NCBI RefSeq assembly: GCF_000577245.1
Contig: NZ_CBYO010000022.1
Span: forward strand, 124,001 to 188,000
Direction: 5' to 3'
DNA: 64,000 nucleotides
DNA from: Paucisalibacillus algeriensis
Lineage (GTDB): Bacteria > Bacillota > Bacilli > Bacillales > Amphibacillaceae
Both the position numbers and the translations under genes were made by a program. Of the stretch, positions 43,028 through 52,072 are shown in pieces (positions within the stretch are counted from its first letter, which is position 1; each line of letters begins with the position of its first letter). The notes beneath the pieces are model-generated. The model saw nothing but the letters and a program-made list of their open reading frames with translations, was not told the origin of the DNA and searched no databases.

Positions 43028-43225
43028 TTAACCTTCCATCGTCTTTTCTAACTCTTTTATCCATTTCTCGATTTCAACGATGGTTTTCATAAATCGAGTA
43101 TTCCATTCATTCATATCCTTTTCAAAAGCAATCATTTTCTTTTCTGGTTGCTGAAGCCACTTTTCATTTTTCTCAAGATGCTTTTCAATTATCCTAAGAT
43201 TATTAATCAATTTTTCCTTGTCCAT
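43028..43225 (-). CDS. Small coiled-coil protein, 65 residues
   Basis: MDKEKLINNLRIIEKHLEKNEKWLQQPEKKMIAFEKDMNEWNTRFMKTIVEIEKWIKELEKTMEG: heptad-like hydrophobic spacing through most of the length, no Cys, no membrane segment. Strong GGGGGGAG ribosome site 7 bases before the ATG. It is embedded among spore-coat genes. Family not recognised. Confidence 0.6.
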   Translation of the reverse strand: MDKEKLINNLRIIEKHLEKNEKWLQQPEKKMIAFEKDMNEWNTRFMKTIVEIEKWIKELEKTMEG

Positions 43226-43305
43226 TCGCTCCCCCCTCTACTTTTATGTAAAAAAAATGCAGCTAGCTTAGCTGCAATGGTTATGGTTTATCGTTATGGC
43301 GGCTT

Positions 43306-43521
43306 TTATATCCAGGAGAATGGACCTCTGTCTCTTTTATCATTATTTTTATCACTGCTCTCAGATTCTCTGCTACTACTACTACTTGATTCCCATCTAT
43401 CCTCTTCATCTCTAATTCCACCAATAATTGGATCATAATTTTTTCTTCTTGGGTTAATAATGACGTTTTCTGCTTCGATCACAAGATCCTTTACACGAAT
43501 CACTCTTCTATTTTCAGACAT
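43306..43521 (-). CDS. Small probable spore-coat protein, Ser-rich acidic tail
   Basis: A 71-residue protein: MSENRRVIRVKDLVIEAENVIINPRRK, then IIGGIRDEEDRW, then a low-complexity ESSSSSSRESESS tail and a basic end. The VIRVKDLVIEAENVII start is shared by small coat-associated proteins in Bacillaceae. It is divergent from the CotZ-like gene across the 44-bp palindrome. ATG at 43521 with GGAGTG; an in-frame GTG at 43530 lies in that site. Coat role inferred from context and composition. Confidence 0.6.
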   Translation of the reverse strand: MSENRRVIRVKDLVIEAENVIINPRRKNYDPIIGGIRDEEDRWESSSSSSRESESSDKNNDKRDRGPFSWI

Positions 43522-43596
43522 GCTTGTCACTCCTTTATGATATGTGCTCGATATTAGTCTATGTAATTAGCCCGAGGCGAGTATAGTCATGTGCCC

Positions 43597-43640
43597 TATT
43601 TTATTAGTGTTTTTATCCGGATAAAAACACTAATAAAATA
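43597..43640. repeat. Perfect 44-bp palindrome without loop
   Basis: Arms 43597-43618 and 43619-43640 are exact reverse complements with CCGG at the centre and no spacer. It lies in the divergent promoter region between two coat genes and is flanked on both sides by GTGCCC (43591 and 43650). It could extrude as a cruciform, act as a bidirectional terminator, or be a small inserted element. Confidence 0.9.
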
Positions 43641-43656
43641 TCGTACAGGTGCCCAC

Positions 43657-43683
43657 ACCATATAGCCTCTAACACATATTCTA
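43657..43683 (+). promoter_or_regulatory. Candidate SigK promoter of the CotZ-like gene
   Basis: AC at 43657-43658, a 16-base spacer, then CATATTCTA (43675-43683), which fits the mother-cell SigK consensus AC-N16-CATA-NNN-TA. The ATG is 46 bases further on. Late mother-cell expression is what a coat or crust protein needs. Confidence 0.65.
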
Positions 43684-43728
43684 TTAAAGACAATAAGTCA
43701 ATAAGCATGATGAAAGGAGAAATGTTTC

Positions 43729-44217
43729 ATGGGTTGTGGCCATGGTAGAGTAGAAGGTGCAGCAACAGATAACTGCGTTTGTGAAATTCTTCGTGATATT
43801 GTTGATGCTCAAAACGATGTTATCGAAAATTGCTGTGAAACTAGTTGTGAACAATCAATTAATGATTTATTAGGTGAAACTGATCCAGGTAATGGCTTGG
43901 ATACAGTACCTGTAATTTTATATTGTGCAGGTGATTGTAAGCCATTTAAAGGATTCGGTGCAAGACGTGGTAGAGAACTAGGTGAAATGGGCGATATCAA
44001 AGGTAGCTTCATTTTCCGCGTAAAAACAGTAACAGATGACTGCTGTGCAGTTCTAGAATTGTTACTTGATCGTGACGACCGTGATGATTGTCATGAATTA
44101 AAGAGTCCATGTGACCATGATACAGGTAATCTACAGAATACTGGAATCTGCATCACTGTAGACTTAAACTGTTTCTGTCACGTTACTTGCTTACCAGCAA
44201 TCAATGTATTTAACTAG
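43729..44217 (+). CDS. cotZ: CotY/CotZ-family cysteine-rich spore coat protein
   Basis: A 162-residue protein with about 16 Cys, starting MGCGHGRVEGAATDNCVCEILRDIVDAQNDVIENCC. The core VPVILYCAGDCKPFKGFGA and the end GICITVDLNCFCHVTCLPAINVF are typical of CotY/CotZ/ExsY, which self-assemble into disulfide-crosslinked two-dimensional sheets in the crust or exosporium. A SigK-type promoter precedes it. CotY and CotZ are hard to tell apart; only one copy is visible here. CotO-like gene follows convergently. Confidence 0.85.
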   Translation: MGCGHGRVEGAATDNCVCEILRDIVDAQNDVIENCCETSCEQSINDLLGETDPGNGLDTVPVILYCAGDCKPFKGFGARRGRELGEMGDIKGSFIFRVKTVTDDCCAVLELLLDRDDRDDCHELKSPCDHDTGNLQNTGICITVDLNCFCHVTCLPAINVFN

Positions 44218-44228
44218 TAATTTTAAGG

Positions 44229-44267
44229 AACACCATGGAGAATCTCTCTATGGTGTTTGTTTTTTTA
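44229..44267 (+). terminator. Terminator of the CotZ-like gene
   Basis: AACACCATGGAG pairs with CTCTATGGTGTT (one mismatch) and is followed by a T-run. Confidence 0.85.
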
Positions 44268-44280
44268 CAGTATTTAAAAA

Positions 44281-44325
44281 AAGCATAGCGGCCTGAATAC
44301 AGAAGTGTACTCTGGCCGTTGCTTT
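44281..44325 (-). terminator. Terminator of cotO
   Basis: AGCATAGCGGCC (44282-44293) pairs with GGCCGTTGCT on the right, with an inner GAATAC/GTACTC stem. On the minus strand it is followed by seven Ts. Confidence 0.75.
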
Positions 44326-44353
44326 TCTAGATTACCCATCACAAATGAGCCAT

Positions 44354-44878
44354 TTAATATCCTAATCCTAATAATTGAATATCCTGAATATCTTCTTTTT
44401 TAATAAAAACAGTTCTTCTTCCTACTCTCATCTGGACTTCATTATCTTCCAAATTAAGAATTATTCCTCGATATTTTCTTTCTTCTGTTAGCACTTCACA
44501 TCTCATTCTTGGTAAGTGATTCGAGGAATTCAAGAAATAAGTGATTTTCTCCTGAATGGTCATATCTTTAAATTTTTTTTTGTTTTCTTGATCTTTTTGT
44601 TCTTGTGACAAGGAAGATTCAGGTGTTTTTCTTTCCTGTACAGCACTGCTTGAATATTTCGGTTTATCCTGTGGTGCTTCTCCAGCGAAAGAACTCAAAG
44701 AAGGTATTTTTTTAACCGGAGTTTTTATTGTTTTTTTTTTTATTTCTGGAGTTGGTGCTAAAGTTTTGGGTTGCTTTGGTGTCGTATAGAAATGCTGCAT
44801 TGGGGCATGGGGCTTACCTTGAGTAGGCTGATGAATATACATTAATGGCTCATTCGCATATTTACTACGTTCAGACAT
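44354..44878 (-). CDS. cotO: Spore coat morphogenetic protein CotO-like
   Basis: A 174-residue protein. The N-terminal two thirds is low-complexity, Pro-, Lys- and Ser-rich (FYTTPKQPKTLAPTPEIKKKTIKTPVKK). The C-terminal domain (MTIQEKITYFLNSSNHLPRMRCEVLTEERKYRGIILNLEDNEVQMR...FIKKEDIQDIQLLG) matches the CotO end. CotO in Bacilli helps coat and exosporium assembly. ATG at 44878 follows AAAGGAG; an in-frame start at 44911 does not. Its place beside CotZ matches B. subtilis yjbX-cotZ. Confidence 0.75.
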   Translation of the reverse strand: MSERSKYANEPLMYIHQPTQGKPHAPMQHFYTTPKQPKTLAPTPEIKKKTIKTPVKKIPSLSSFAGEAPQDKPKYSSSAVQERKTPESSLSQEQKDQENKKKFKDMTIQEKITYFLNSSNHLPRMRCEVLTEERKYRGIILNLEDNEVQMRVGRRTVFIKKEDIQDIQLLGLGY

Positions 44879-45027
44879 GATGGATGATCTCCTTTCAAAT
44901 TCTATTATCACCCTATTATATGAACCTCATTATCGAATTGTGTAAATGCCTAGGAAATATAGCTAAATTGCCGATTATTAAATTCATTTGTGCAACTGAC
45001 AGTAAGTTTTTCTTTATGCACAAAAAA

Positions 45028-45054
45028 ATAGCAGGAAACAATTTCCCCTGCTAT
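45028..45054 (-). terminator. Terminator of mgtE
   Basis: ATAGCAGG pairs with CCTGCTAT around an AT-rich inner part. On the minus strand it is followed by a T-run. Confidence 0.75.
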
Positions 45055-45074
45055 TAAAAATCCTGATCTGAAAT

Positions 45075-46436
45075 CTATAGCAAAAAGCTCATAAAAGCTG
45101 TCGCTAATCCAAAATAGATTAATACAGAAATAATATCATTAATCGTCGTTATAAATGGGCCTGAAGCAACTGCAGGGTCAATTTTCATTCGATGCATAAT
45201 GATTGGAATCAAAGAACCCGCAAGTGTTGCAACAACCAATGTGGCCATGATAGACAACCCAACAAGGATACCTAAATAAAGATTATGCTGCCATAAGAAA
45301 ATAACAACCGTAATAATGATTCCACAAACGGTTCCGGTAATGAGGCCCGTTCCCGCTTCTCGAAAGATCAACTTTAGCTTCCCTTCTGCTCCATACTCAC
45401 CTGTGGCAAGTCCTCTAACTGCGACAGCTAATGCTTGTGTGCCAGTGTTTCCAGCCATCCCAGCAATTAGCGGAATAAAGATAGAGAGAATCGTGACTTG
45501 ACTTAAAGTTTCTTCAAACTGCCCAATAAGACTAGCTGTTAATAACCCTAAGAATAATAAAATAATTAACCAAGGCAGTCGTTTTTTTGCTGCAACTAGT
45601 GGACTGGTATCAGGACGATCCCCATCGGATATACCAGCAAGTTTCGAGTAATCTTCACTAGCCTCTTCATCAATAACATCTAAAATATCATCAACGGTGA
45701 TAATCCCTAGCAAATGCTGTTGAAAATCAACAACCGGAACAGCAAGGAAATCATAATCACGCATGATTTTTGCGACTTCTTCTTGGTCTTCAGCAACAGA
45801 AACATGAAAAACATTTTCATTCATAATGTCTTCTATCTTTGTTTCATCACTTGAAATGATGAGGTCCCTAAGAGACAAAACCCCAACCAATTTCTTGTCA
45901 TCATCAACTACATATAAATAATAAATTGTTTCGGCGTCTGGTCCCTCTTCTTTTAATTGAAGCATGGTGTCCCTTACAGACTGGGTTTTAAAGACAGAAA
46001 TAAATTCCGTCGTCATAATACTACCAGCAGTTTTTTCTTCATAATGAAGAAGGTCCTTAATATCCTCGGCATCCTCTTCGTTCATAATAGTTAGAAAGCT
46101 TACAACCTTATCCTTTTCCATCTCATTTAAAATATCAACCGCATCATCTGTAGCCATTTCTGCAAAAATCATCGAAGCAAATCGCGGATCCATTTCCGAG
46201 AAAAACGGTTCTGTATCTTCAAGTTCAATATGCTCCATCATTGCGGCAACTTCTTCTGGTGACAGATAGCTATATATTAGCATTCGATCGGTTGCATCAA
46301 CTTCCATGAAAAATTCAGCTTGGTCAAATGGATGCATGTCCAAAAAACTCATTCTAAATGTATCAATTTTTTCTTCCTGTAAGTCTTGTTTAAGTTTTTC
46401 AAACATTTCTTCTTTCAATTCTTCAATATTTTCCAT
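45075..46436 (-). CDS. mgtE: Magnesium transporter MgtE
   Basis: A 453-residue protein with all MgtE parts in order. The N domain is right-handed helical (about residues 20-130, FDQAEFFMEVDA, MDPRFASMIFAEM). Two CBS domains follow (GSIMTTEFISV, DIMNENVFHV, VDDILDVIDEEASEDY). Then come five membrane helices starting LPWLIILLFLGLLTASLIG with PLIAGMAGNTGTQALAVAVRGLA, the pore-lining segment. The N and CBS domains close the channel when Mg is high. No Mg-sensing M-box leader was found upstream. Start ATG behind GGAGGG. Confidence 0.92.
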   Translation of the reverse strand: MENIEELKEEMFEKLKQDLQEEKIDTFRMSFLDMHPFDQAEFFMEVDATDRMLIYSYLSPEEVAAMMEHIELEDTEPFFSEMDPRFASMIFAEMATDDAVDILNEMEKDKVVSFLTIMNEEDAEDIKDLLHYEEKTAGSIMTTEFISVFKTQSVRDTMLQLKEEGPDAETIYYLYVVDDDKKLVGVLSLRDLIISSDETKIEDIMNENVFHVSVAEDQEEVAKIMRDYDFLAVPVVDFQQHLLGIITVDDILDVIDEEASEDYSKLAGISDGDRPDTSPLVAAKKRLPWLIILLFLGLLTASLIGQFEETLSQVTILSIFIPLIAGMAGNTGTQALAVAVRGLATGEYGAEGKLKLIFREAGTGLITGTVCGIIITVVIFLWQHNLYLGILVGLSIMATLVVATLAGSLIPIIMHRMKIDPAVASGPFITTINDIISVLIYFGLATAFMSFLL

Positions 46437-46600
46437 GTCGCAACCCTCCTTTTTAGTTCACTTATAGTTATACCATACCCTAGAAAATCGTTCAGCTAAC
46501 ACAAGAAAAAAATGTTATAATTATATAATGCTTAAAAAATGATGTGAAATCGTGTAAACTTTAAAGAGATGAAAGTTCATATAGAAAGTTAGGATAATAC

Positions 46601-47779
46601 ATGAATACGACTAAAAATAACCTTGACTATACTTTAATAACAATAATTGTTCTACTTGGAATTGTTAGCGTCTTTACGATTCATACTGTTGAACCAACAT
46701 TGCCAGCCAAATTAGCAGGTCAAAATTTCTTTGAAAAGCAAATTGTTTGGTATGTAGGTGGCAGCTTCTTAATTGCGCTTATTATGTTAATTGATTATGA
46801 CCGCTTTAGACAATTAACTTGGATTCTGTATGGTATTGGGATGACTATGCTATTGATGCTTTTCTTAGGGAGCCTTGGGTTTCCAATACCATATATTCAT
46901 GAGGCGAATGGTGCAGTAAGTTGGTTTTTATTCCCTTTACTAGGTACATTGCAACCTGCTGAATTTATGAAAGTAATACTGATTCTCACACTAGCTCATG
47001 TTATGTATGCACATAACCAGAATTTTGTAACTCAAACCATAAAAAGCGATCTATGGCTATTATCCAAGATTCTAATTTTTTCTCTCCCACCAATGGGACT
47101 TATTGCAGTTCAACCGGATTTGGGCGGATTTTTAGTCATGTGTGCTTTAACAAGTGCAATGATTTTAGTATCTGGTATAAGTTGGCGATTAATATTTTCT
47201 ATTCTACTAATTGTTTTAGCCTTTCTTGGGCTAATCGTGGCAGCATATTTTATGTTTCCAAATTCTGTAGCAGTTTTTCTAGAAGAATCCGTTTTCAAAC
47301 ATGTATCTAGTCGATTTTATGGTTGGCTTGAACCAGAACAATACTCCGATTCAGGATTTCAACTTATTCGGGCCATGATGGCAATAGGTTCTGGTCAACT
47401 CTTTGGTAAAGGGATTGAAACAATGCAAGTGAGTGTTCCCGAACGTCAAACGGATATGATTTTCACTGCCATTGCAGAGCAATTTGGCTTTATTGGCTCC
47501 AGTATTGTTGTAACATTATTTTTCTTATTACTCTACCGCCTTATCCACATTGCAATCCAGAGTAATGATAGCTATGGAAGTTATATTGTAACTGGAATCG
47601 TCGGTATGTTTGCATATCAAATTTTTCAAAATATAGGTATGTCTATTCAATTACTTCCGATTACTGGACTTCCCTTACCATTCCTAAGCTACGGGGGAAG
47701 CTCAACCTTAACCTATTTAATCGCAATTGGTATTGTATTAAATATCCATTCTAGAACAAAAAAATATATGTTTGAATAA
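46601..47779 (+). CDS. RodA/FtsW/SpoVE-family SEDS glycosyltransferase
   Basis: A 392-residue, ten-helix SEDS protein. The catalytic loop is LIAVQPDLGGFLVM with the essential Asp. Other conserved parts are LGTLQPAEFMKVILIL, ERQTDMIFTAIAEQFGFIGS, QNIGMSIQLLPITGLPLPFLSYGGSS. It polymerises lipid II into peptidoglycan glycan strands with a class B PBP partner. The short N-terminus and loop composition favour the RodA-like branch (elongation) over FtsW. No PBP2 gene is adjacent. A symmetric hairpin follows. Confidence 0.88.
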   Translation: MNTTKNNLDYTLITIIVLLGIVSVFTIHTVEPTLPAKLAGQNFFEKQIVWYVGGSFLIALIMLIDYDRFRQLTWILYGIGMTMLLMLFLGSLGFPIPYIHEANGAVSWFLFPLLGTLQPAEFMKVILILTLAHVMYAHNQNFVTQTIKSDLWLLSKILIFSLPPMGLIAVQPDLGGFLVMCALTSAMILVSGISWRLIFSILLIVLAFLGLIVAAYFMFPNSVAVFLEESVFKHVSSRFYGWLEPEQYSDSGFQLIRAMMAIGSGQLFGKGIETMQVSVPERQTDMIFTAIAEQFGFIGSSIVVTLFFLLLYRLIHIAIQSNDSYGSYIVTGIVGMFAYQIFQNIGMSIQLLPITGLPLPFLSYGGSSTLTYLIAIGIVLNIHSRTKKYMFE

Positions 47780-47780
47780 G

Positions 47781-47810
47781 GCGAGAATAGCAAAAACTAT
47801 TCTCGCTTTT
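47781..47810 (+). terminator. Terminator after the SEDS gene
   Basis: GCGAGAATAG pairs perfectly with CTATTCTCGC around a six-base loop and is followed by Ts. Confidence 0.88.
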
Positions 47811-47830
47811 CATTATATGGGGGTGAGACA

Positions 47831-48577
47831 ATGAAAATAGACGTTATTGGTGATATCCATGGTTGTTATAACGAGTTTTGTTCATTATTTGAGGAATTAG
47901 GTTATAAAAAAGAACAAGATGTATACATCCATCCTGATAATCGTATACCAATTTTCGTTGGAGATTTAACAGACCGTGGACCTGAATCCATTAAAGTCAT
48001 TCAACTAGTTTATGATATGGTCATCAAAAAGAATAAAGCTTTGTATGTACCAGGCAATCACTGTAACAAACTATATCGTTTTTTTCTTGGTAATAATGTA
48101 AAACAACAGCATGGACTTGAAACTACTGTAGCAGAATACGAGGCACTAGATAAAAAAATGCAAGGAAACATCAGCAAGCAGTTCATGCGCCTATATGAAG
48201 AGGCACCACTTTATTTAGAAATACCAGAAGCCAATGCAGTTGTGGCACATGCAGGCATCAAAGAGTCCTATATTGGTCGACATGATAAAAAAGTGAAAAC
48301 CTTCGTTTTATATGGAGATATTACTGGAGAATTTGACGAGGCTGGAAGGCCGATTCGTAGAGATTGGGCCCAAAATTATAATGGAGATGCCTGGATTGTA
48401 TATGGGCATACACCTGTATTAAAGCCAAGAAGGGTTAATAAAACGATTAATATTGATACAGGATGTGTTTTCGGGAATAAGTTAACCGCTTTTAGGCTTC
48501 CTGAAGAAACAACTGTCTCTGTCCCATCTGAACAACCATTTAAGGTGGAAAAATTTAGATCCTTTCCAGATGAATAA
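47831..48577 (+). CDS. prpE: Bis(5'-nucleosyl)-tetraphosphatase PrpE
   Basis: A 248-residue metallophosphatase. The metal motifs are [20 protein letters not shown] and [11 protein letters not shown]. The last motifs are VVAHAGI and [15 protein letters not shown]. It hydrolyses diadenosine tetraphosphate and was linked to spore germination in B. subtilis (prpE). It sits at the end of the yjb block, convergent to the pseudouridine synthase gene with three bases between. Confidence 0.9.
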   Translation: MKIDVIGDIHGCYNEFCSLFEELGYKKEQDVYIHPDNRIPIFVGDLTDRGPESIKVIQLVYDMVIKKNKALYVPGNHCNKLYRFFLGNNVKQQHGLETTVAEYEALDKKMQGNISKQFMRLYEEAPLYLEIPEANAVVAHAGIKESYIGRHDKKVKTFVLYGDITGEFDEAGRPIRRDWAQNYNGDAWIVYGHTPVLKPRRVNKTINIDTGCVFGNKLTAFRLPEETTVSVPSEQPFKVEKFRSFPDE

Positions 48578-48580
48578 TCA

Positions 48581-49462
48581 TTATTCATCTGAAAGGATCT
48601 TTTTCATATCTTCTGGTAATTCTGATGTAAAGGTCATCCATTCCTTTGTTTGAGGGTGTTCAAAACCTATAGAATAACAATGCAATGCTTGACGAGGAAT
48701 AATATCATTCGAACCACCATATAAATCATCACCTGCAAGTGGGTGACCTACATGTGAAAAGTGAACCCGAATTTGGTGTGTTCTTCCTGTTTCAAGCTGT
48801 ACATCCAACCAGGAATATAAATTAGTTTGTTTTATGACTTGGTAATGGGTAATGGCGCGCTGCCCATCGGTTCTAACTACCCTTTCAATAATAGAGCCTT
48901 CTTTCCTTCCAATATTTGCATCAATAATACCCTGCCTATCTTGTAACATACCTTCTATAATTGCATAATACTTTCTTTTCACTTTCTCCTGTTTCTGTAA
49001 AGCAGACAAAATCGAATGGCTGTAACGATGCTTGGCAATTAACAATAGTCCTGATGTATCTCGGTCAAGTCGAGTAACAACATGAACTGTGTAGGGAATA
49101 TCATTCTTTTGATAATAATATAGAATTCCATTTGCTATTGTATTGTTACGATGATTTAAAGCAGGTATCGAGGCAATACCTGCTTGTTTATTAATAACCA
49201 AAACAAACTCATCTTCATATATAATATCTATTGGAATATTTTCAGGACTCATATTAATCCCTTTTGATTCTTCAGGAAACTCGATTCTGACAAGGTCTCC
49301 TGACTTTAAACAATAGCGCACATTCACTTCTTTTTCATTAACCAATATGCTACCACCATCATAAATAAGGCTTTTCAGGATTCTCCTTGAAAAGCCTTGT
49401 CCATTCCGCAAAAAATCTCGCAGCAGTTTACCTTCATCTTTTTTTTCAATTGTCCATTTCAT
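48581..49462 (-). CDS. yjbO: RluA/RluD-family pseudouridine synthase, YjbO type
   Basis: A 293-residue enzyme with an N-terminal S4-like RNA-binding segment (GKLLRDFLRNGQGFSRRILKSLIYDGGSILVNEKEV) and a catalytic domain. The signature RLDRDTSGLLLIAKH contains the catalytic Asp. ETGRTHQIRVHFSHVGHPLAGDDLYGG is also conserved. The target RNA site is unknown (rRNA or tRNA). Next gene in the block is nadK, 20 bases upstream of its start, so likely the same transcript. Confidence 0.9.
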   Translation of the reverse strand: MKWTIEKKDEGKLLRDFLRNGQGFSRRILKSLIYDGGSILVNEKEVNVRYCLKSGDLVRIEFPEESKGINMSPENIPIDIIYEDEFVLVINKQAGIASIPALNHRNNTIANGILYYYQKNDIPYTVHVVTRLDRDTSGLLLIAKHRYSHSILSALQKQEKVKRKYYAIIEGMLQDRQGIIDANIGRKEGSIIERVVRTDGQRAITHYQVIKQTNLYSWLDVQLETGRTHQIRVHFSHVGHPLAGDDLYGGSNDIIPRQALHCYSIGFEHPQTKEWMTFTSELPEDMKKILSDE

Positions 49463-49482
49463 GAAGTATTCACCTTAGCTTT

Positions 49483-50283
49483 TTAATTATTATCTGCAAT
49501 AAATGAGTCACGAACACGATTCCAGAATGGAAATGGTCTAAAACGTGCAAAGCGAATTTTTTCTTTTGCTACTCGACATTGGATTGATTTAACGTTTGTA
49601 TAGTTATGCGTATTATGATCAATCGTAATAAAGAAACTACGGTCTACGATAGGCTTCAATAAACATGTATGATGCTTGGGTAAAATTAATGGTGAACCAA
49701 TAGTTCGGAATACACGATTATTAATGGATGCCATTTCTGTTAATTGTATGGCTTCTAAAGAGGGGTGGATGATTCCACCACCAAGTGCCTTATTATAGGC
49801 TGTGCTTCCAGAAGGTGTTGAAATACATAATCCATCACCACGGAAAGTTTCAAAACGTTCTCCCCTAATTTCAACATCAAATACAACAGAGCTTTCCGGT
49901 GTTTTAATAGTCGCTTCATTTAAAGCTAAATAGCAATCCATCTTATTTCCCGTTTTGGAACGAATAATAACCTCTAATAATGGATATTCCACAATATGAT
50001 ACGGAGTCTTCGCAATTTCAATTACTAGCTTTTCTAACTCCTCTGGTAGGTAATCTGCATAGAACCCAAGGTGACCAGTATGTATCCCAATGAAGGCTGT
50101 GTTGCTTAAGCGATGCTGATATCGGTGGAAAGCCTCCAAGAAAGTTCCATCACCACCAACCGAAATAACTAAATCTGGCTCTTCTTTATCATATACTAAA
50201 TCAAAATCAATCAAATGCTGTTTCATTCTTGCTTTTATTATGTTCGATCTCTCATCACCTTTAGAAATGATTTTGAACTTCAT
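49483..50283 (-). CDS. nadK: NAD kinase
   Basis: A 266-residue ATP-NAD kinase. The substrate motif [15 protein letters not shown] and the second motif [26 protein letters not shown] are intact. It makes NADP. Start ATG at 50283 follows GGGAGG and is preferred over an upstream in-frame start at 50310. In B. subtilis this is ppnKA (yjbN), downstream of yjbM, as here. The tail is basic and Phe-rich ([15 protein letters not shown]). Confidence 0.92.
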   Translation of the reverse strand: MKFKIISKGDERSNIIKARMKQHLIDFDLVYDKEEPDLVISVGGDGTFLEAFHRYQHRLSNTAFIGIHTGHLGFYADYLPEELEKLVIEIAKTPYHIVEYPLLEVIIRSKTGNKMDCYLALNEATIKTPESSVVFDVEIRGERFETFRGDGLCISTPSGSTAYNKALGGGIIHPSLEAIQLTEMASINNRVFRTIGSPLILPKHHTCLLKPIVDRSFFITIDHNTHNYTNVKSIQCRVAKEKIRFARFRPFPFWNRVRDSFIADNN

Positions 50284-50309
50284 AACATTACCTCCCTTTA
50301 CCACTGGCA

Positions 50310-50918
50310 TTATTTTCGATGAAAAATCCGCTGTGCTTCCTGTACTTCTGTTTTTATTTTAGACATTTCCTCATCCAGCTTGAATGCTGCTTCTGCTGCT
50401 CGTTGCAATCTCTTTTTAACATCTACCGGAATTCTTCCCTTATATTTATAATTCAATGAATGCTCATTAGTAGCCCAGAAATTCATGGCAAGTGTACGAA
50501 TTTGGATTTCTGCCAGAACCTTTTTATTACCATGAATTGTTTCAACAGGATATTCAATAGTCATATGGAATGAACGATATCCACTGGCTTTTTTATCAGA
50601 GATATAATCTTTTTCTTCAATAATGGTGAAATCTTTGCGGGAACGGAGCATTTCGACTACCGTGTAAATATCATCAACAAACTGACATACAACGCGGACA
50701 CCAGCAATATCTTGTATTTCTTCTTCAATTCTCTCTAGAGGAATTTGTCTTTTCTCCGCTTTTTCTAAAATACTTTGTACTGGTTTTACTCGACCAGTGA
50801 TAAATTCTATTGGTGAATGCCTTGCTTCATACTCAAACTGCCTACGCATTCCTTTTAATTTAACTTTAAGTTCTTCGACAACCTGTGAATATGGTGCAAT
50901 TATTGCCTCCCAATTCAT
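50310..50918 (-). CDS. yjbM: Small alarmone synthetase (RelQ/SasB, YjbM)
   Basis: A 202-residue single-domain (p)ppGpp synthetase. The RelA/SpoT synthetase motifs are seen: [56 protein letters not shown] and [24 protein letters not shown]. The C-terminal helix ([23 protein letters not shown] type) drives tetramer assembly in SasB. There is no hydrolase domain. It makes pppGpp from ATP and GTP under wall or growth stress. First gene of the yjbM-nadK-yjbO unit. Confidence 0.92.
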   Translation of the reverse strand: MNWEAIIAPYSQVVEELKVKLKGMRRQFEYEARHSPIEFITGRVKPVQSILEKAEKRQIPLERIEEEIQDIAGVRVVCQFVDDIYTVVEMLRSRKDFTIIEEKDYISDKKASGYRSFHMTIEYPVETIHGNKKVLAEIQIRTLAMNFWATNEHSLNYKYKGRIPVDVKKRLQRAAEAAFKLDEEMSKIKTEVQEAQRIFHRK

Positions 50919-51045
50919 CCTAACACCACCTGTGACTAATAACTATTCGTCCTTATTTTAACACAATTAAAAAGGATATTCTTTGCATATTTACTTCAAT
51001 TTAGACATAATCAATGTAATTAACGAAACTTTAGGAGAAATATGT

Positions 51046-51612
51046 ATGGCACAAGAAATAGAAATTGAATTTAAAAACCTACTTACGAAAGCTGAATATG
51101 AAATTCTACTAAATTACCTACCTTTTCCTAGTGTTGGGAAAAAGCAAATAAACTATTATTTTGAAACGATAGATTTCAAACTACGCCAGCATAAATCTGC
51201 TTTGCGAATACGAGAGAAAAATGGGAAGTACCAATTAACATTAAAAGAACCGTTCGGGGATGGACTGCTAGAAACTCATGATAGTCTTATAAAAGAAGAA
51301 GTAACAGAATGGCTTAATGGTAACCCAGTACCAAAAGCAGAGACATCTGAACAACTTAGTAAAATGAATATTTCAATTAACGAGTTACAGTATTATGGTA
51401 GCTTATCGACAATTCGGAGAGAATATATTCATAGTGGTCTGATCTATGTTCTAGATCATAGTAGCTATCATAATCACGAAGATTACGAGTTGGAAATAGA
51501 AGCTAAGGATAAAGAATCCGGGTTGAAAGCACTCGAAACCATTTTAATGGAATGCGGGATTACTAGAAAAGAAACTCCAAATAAAATTGCTCGTTTTTTC
51601 CAAAAGATGTAA
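51046..51612 (+). CDS. yjbK: CYTH-domain triphosphatase, YjbK type
   Basis: A 188-residue CYTH protein. The metal-binding ExExK signature is QEIEIEFKNLL at the N-terminus, followed by INYYFETIDFKLRQHKSALRIREKNGKYQLTLKEP and LEIEAKDKESG. The tunnel-fold enzymes hydrolyse inorganic triphosphate or thiamine triphosphate. Start ATG at 51046 with GGAGAAA upstream; a longer frame from 50983 lacks a site. It is divergent from the alarmone synthetase gene. Substrate inferred from family. Confidence 0.88.
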   Translation: MAQEIEIEFKNLLTKAEYEILLNYLPFPSVGKKQINYYFETIDFKLRQHKSALRIREKNGKYQLTLKEPFGDGLLETHDSLIKEEVTEWLNGNPVPKAETSEQLSKMNISINELQYYGSLSTIRREYIHSGLIYVLDHSSYHNHEDYELEIEAKDKESGLKALETILMECGITRKETPNKIARFFQKM

Positions 51613-51680
51613 TCAGATAATTTGCCCAGCCTTCACTAATGTTGCTACAATATATACACAAACTTTGAGGAGTAATTGCA

Positions 51681-52058
51681 ATGCATGGAACTATATACGA
51701 GGCAATTGGTGGTTTCGAGACGATTGACCGCCTTGTCACTCACTTTTATAAACTAGTTGGGAAACATCCAAAATTAACCCCGATTTTCCCTGAAGATTTA
51801 ACAGAAACGGCTAGAAAACAGCGCCTTTTCTTAACTCAATTTTTCGGTGGTCCTAGACTTTATACAGAAGAACGTGGTCACCCAATGATGAGACGGAGAC
51901 ATTTACCATTTGAAATTACACCTTCTAGAAGAGATGCTTGGTTAGAATGTATGGAGCTAGCATTGGAAGAAGCAGAAATCGATGAACCTTACCGTTCAGC
52001 TATATTTGAAAAACTAACCATGACCGCCAACCATATGATGAATACACCTGAATCATGA
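51681..52058 (+). CDS. yjbI: Truncated hemoglobin, group II, YjbI
   Basis: A 125-residue globin: [36 protein letters not shown], then [39 protein letters not shown]. The proximal His lies in MRRRHLPF and Trp G8-type in RDAWLECM. Group II truncated globins bind oxygen. In B. subtilis YjbI is co-transcribed with the Spx adaptor YjbH, as here. AGGAG ribosome site. Confidence 0.92.
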   Translation: MHGTIYEAIGGFETIDRLVTHFYKLVGKHPKLTPIFPEDLTETARKQRLFLTQFFGGPRLYTEERGHPMMRRRHLPFEITPSRRDAWLECMELALEEAEIDEPYRSAIFEKLTMTANHMMNTPES

Positions 52059-52072
52059 AAGGAGATATCGAT

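Noticed and set aside
43531-43560. A second SigK-like -10 (CATATCATA) for the minus-strand coat gene
   Set aside because: It lies so close to the ribosome site that the transcript would start within it, and the -35 spacing is off.
46437-46600. M-box magnesium riboswitch before mgtE
   Set aside because: The leader is only about 160 bases, AT-rich, and none of the conserved M-box helices could be traced.
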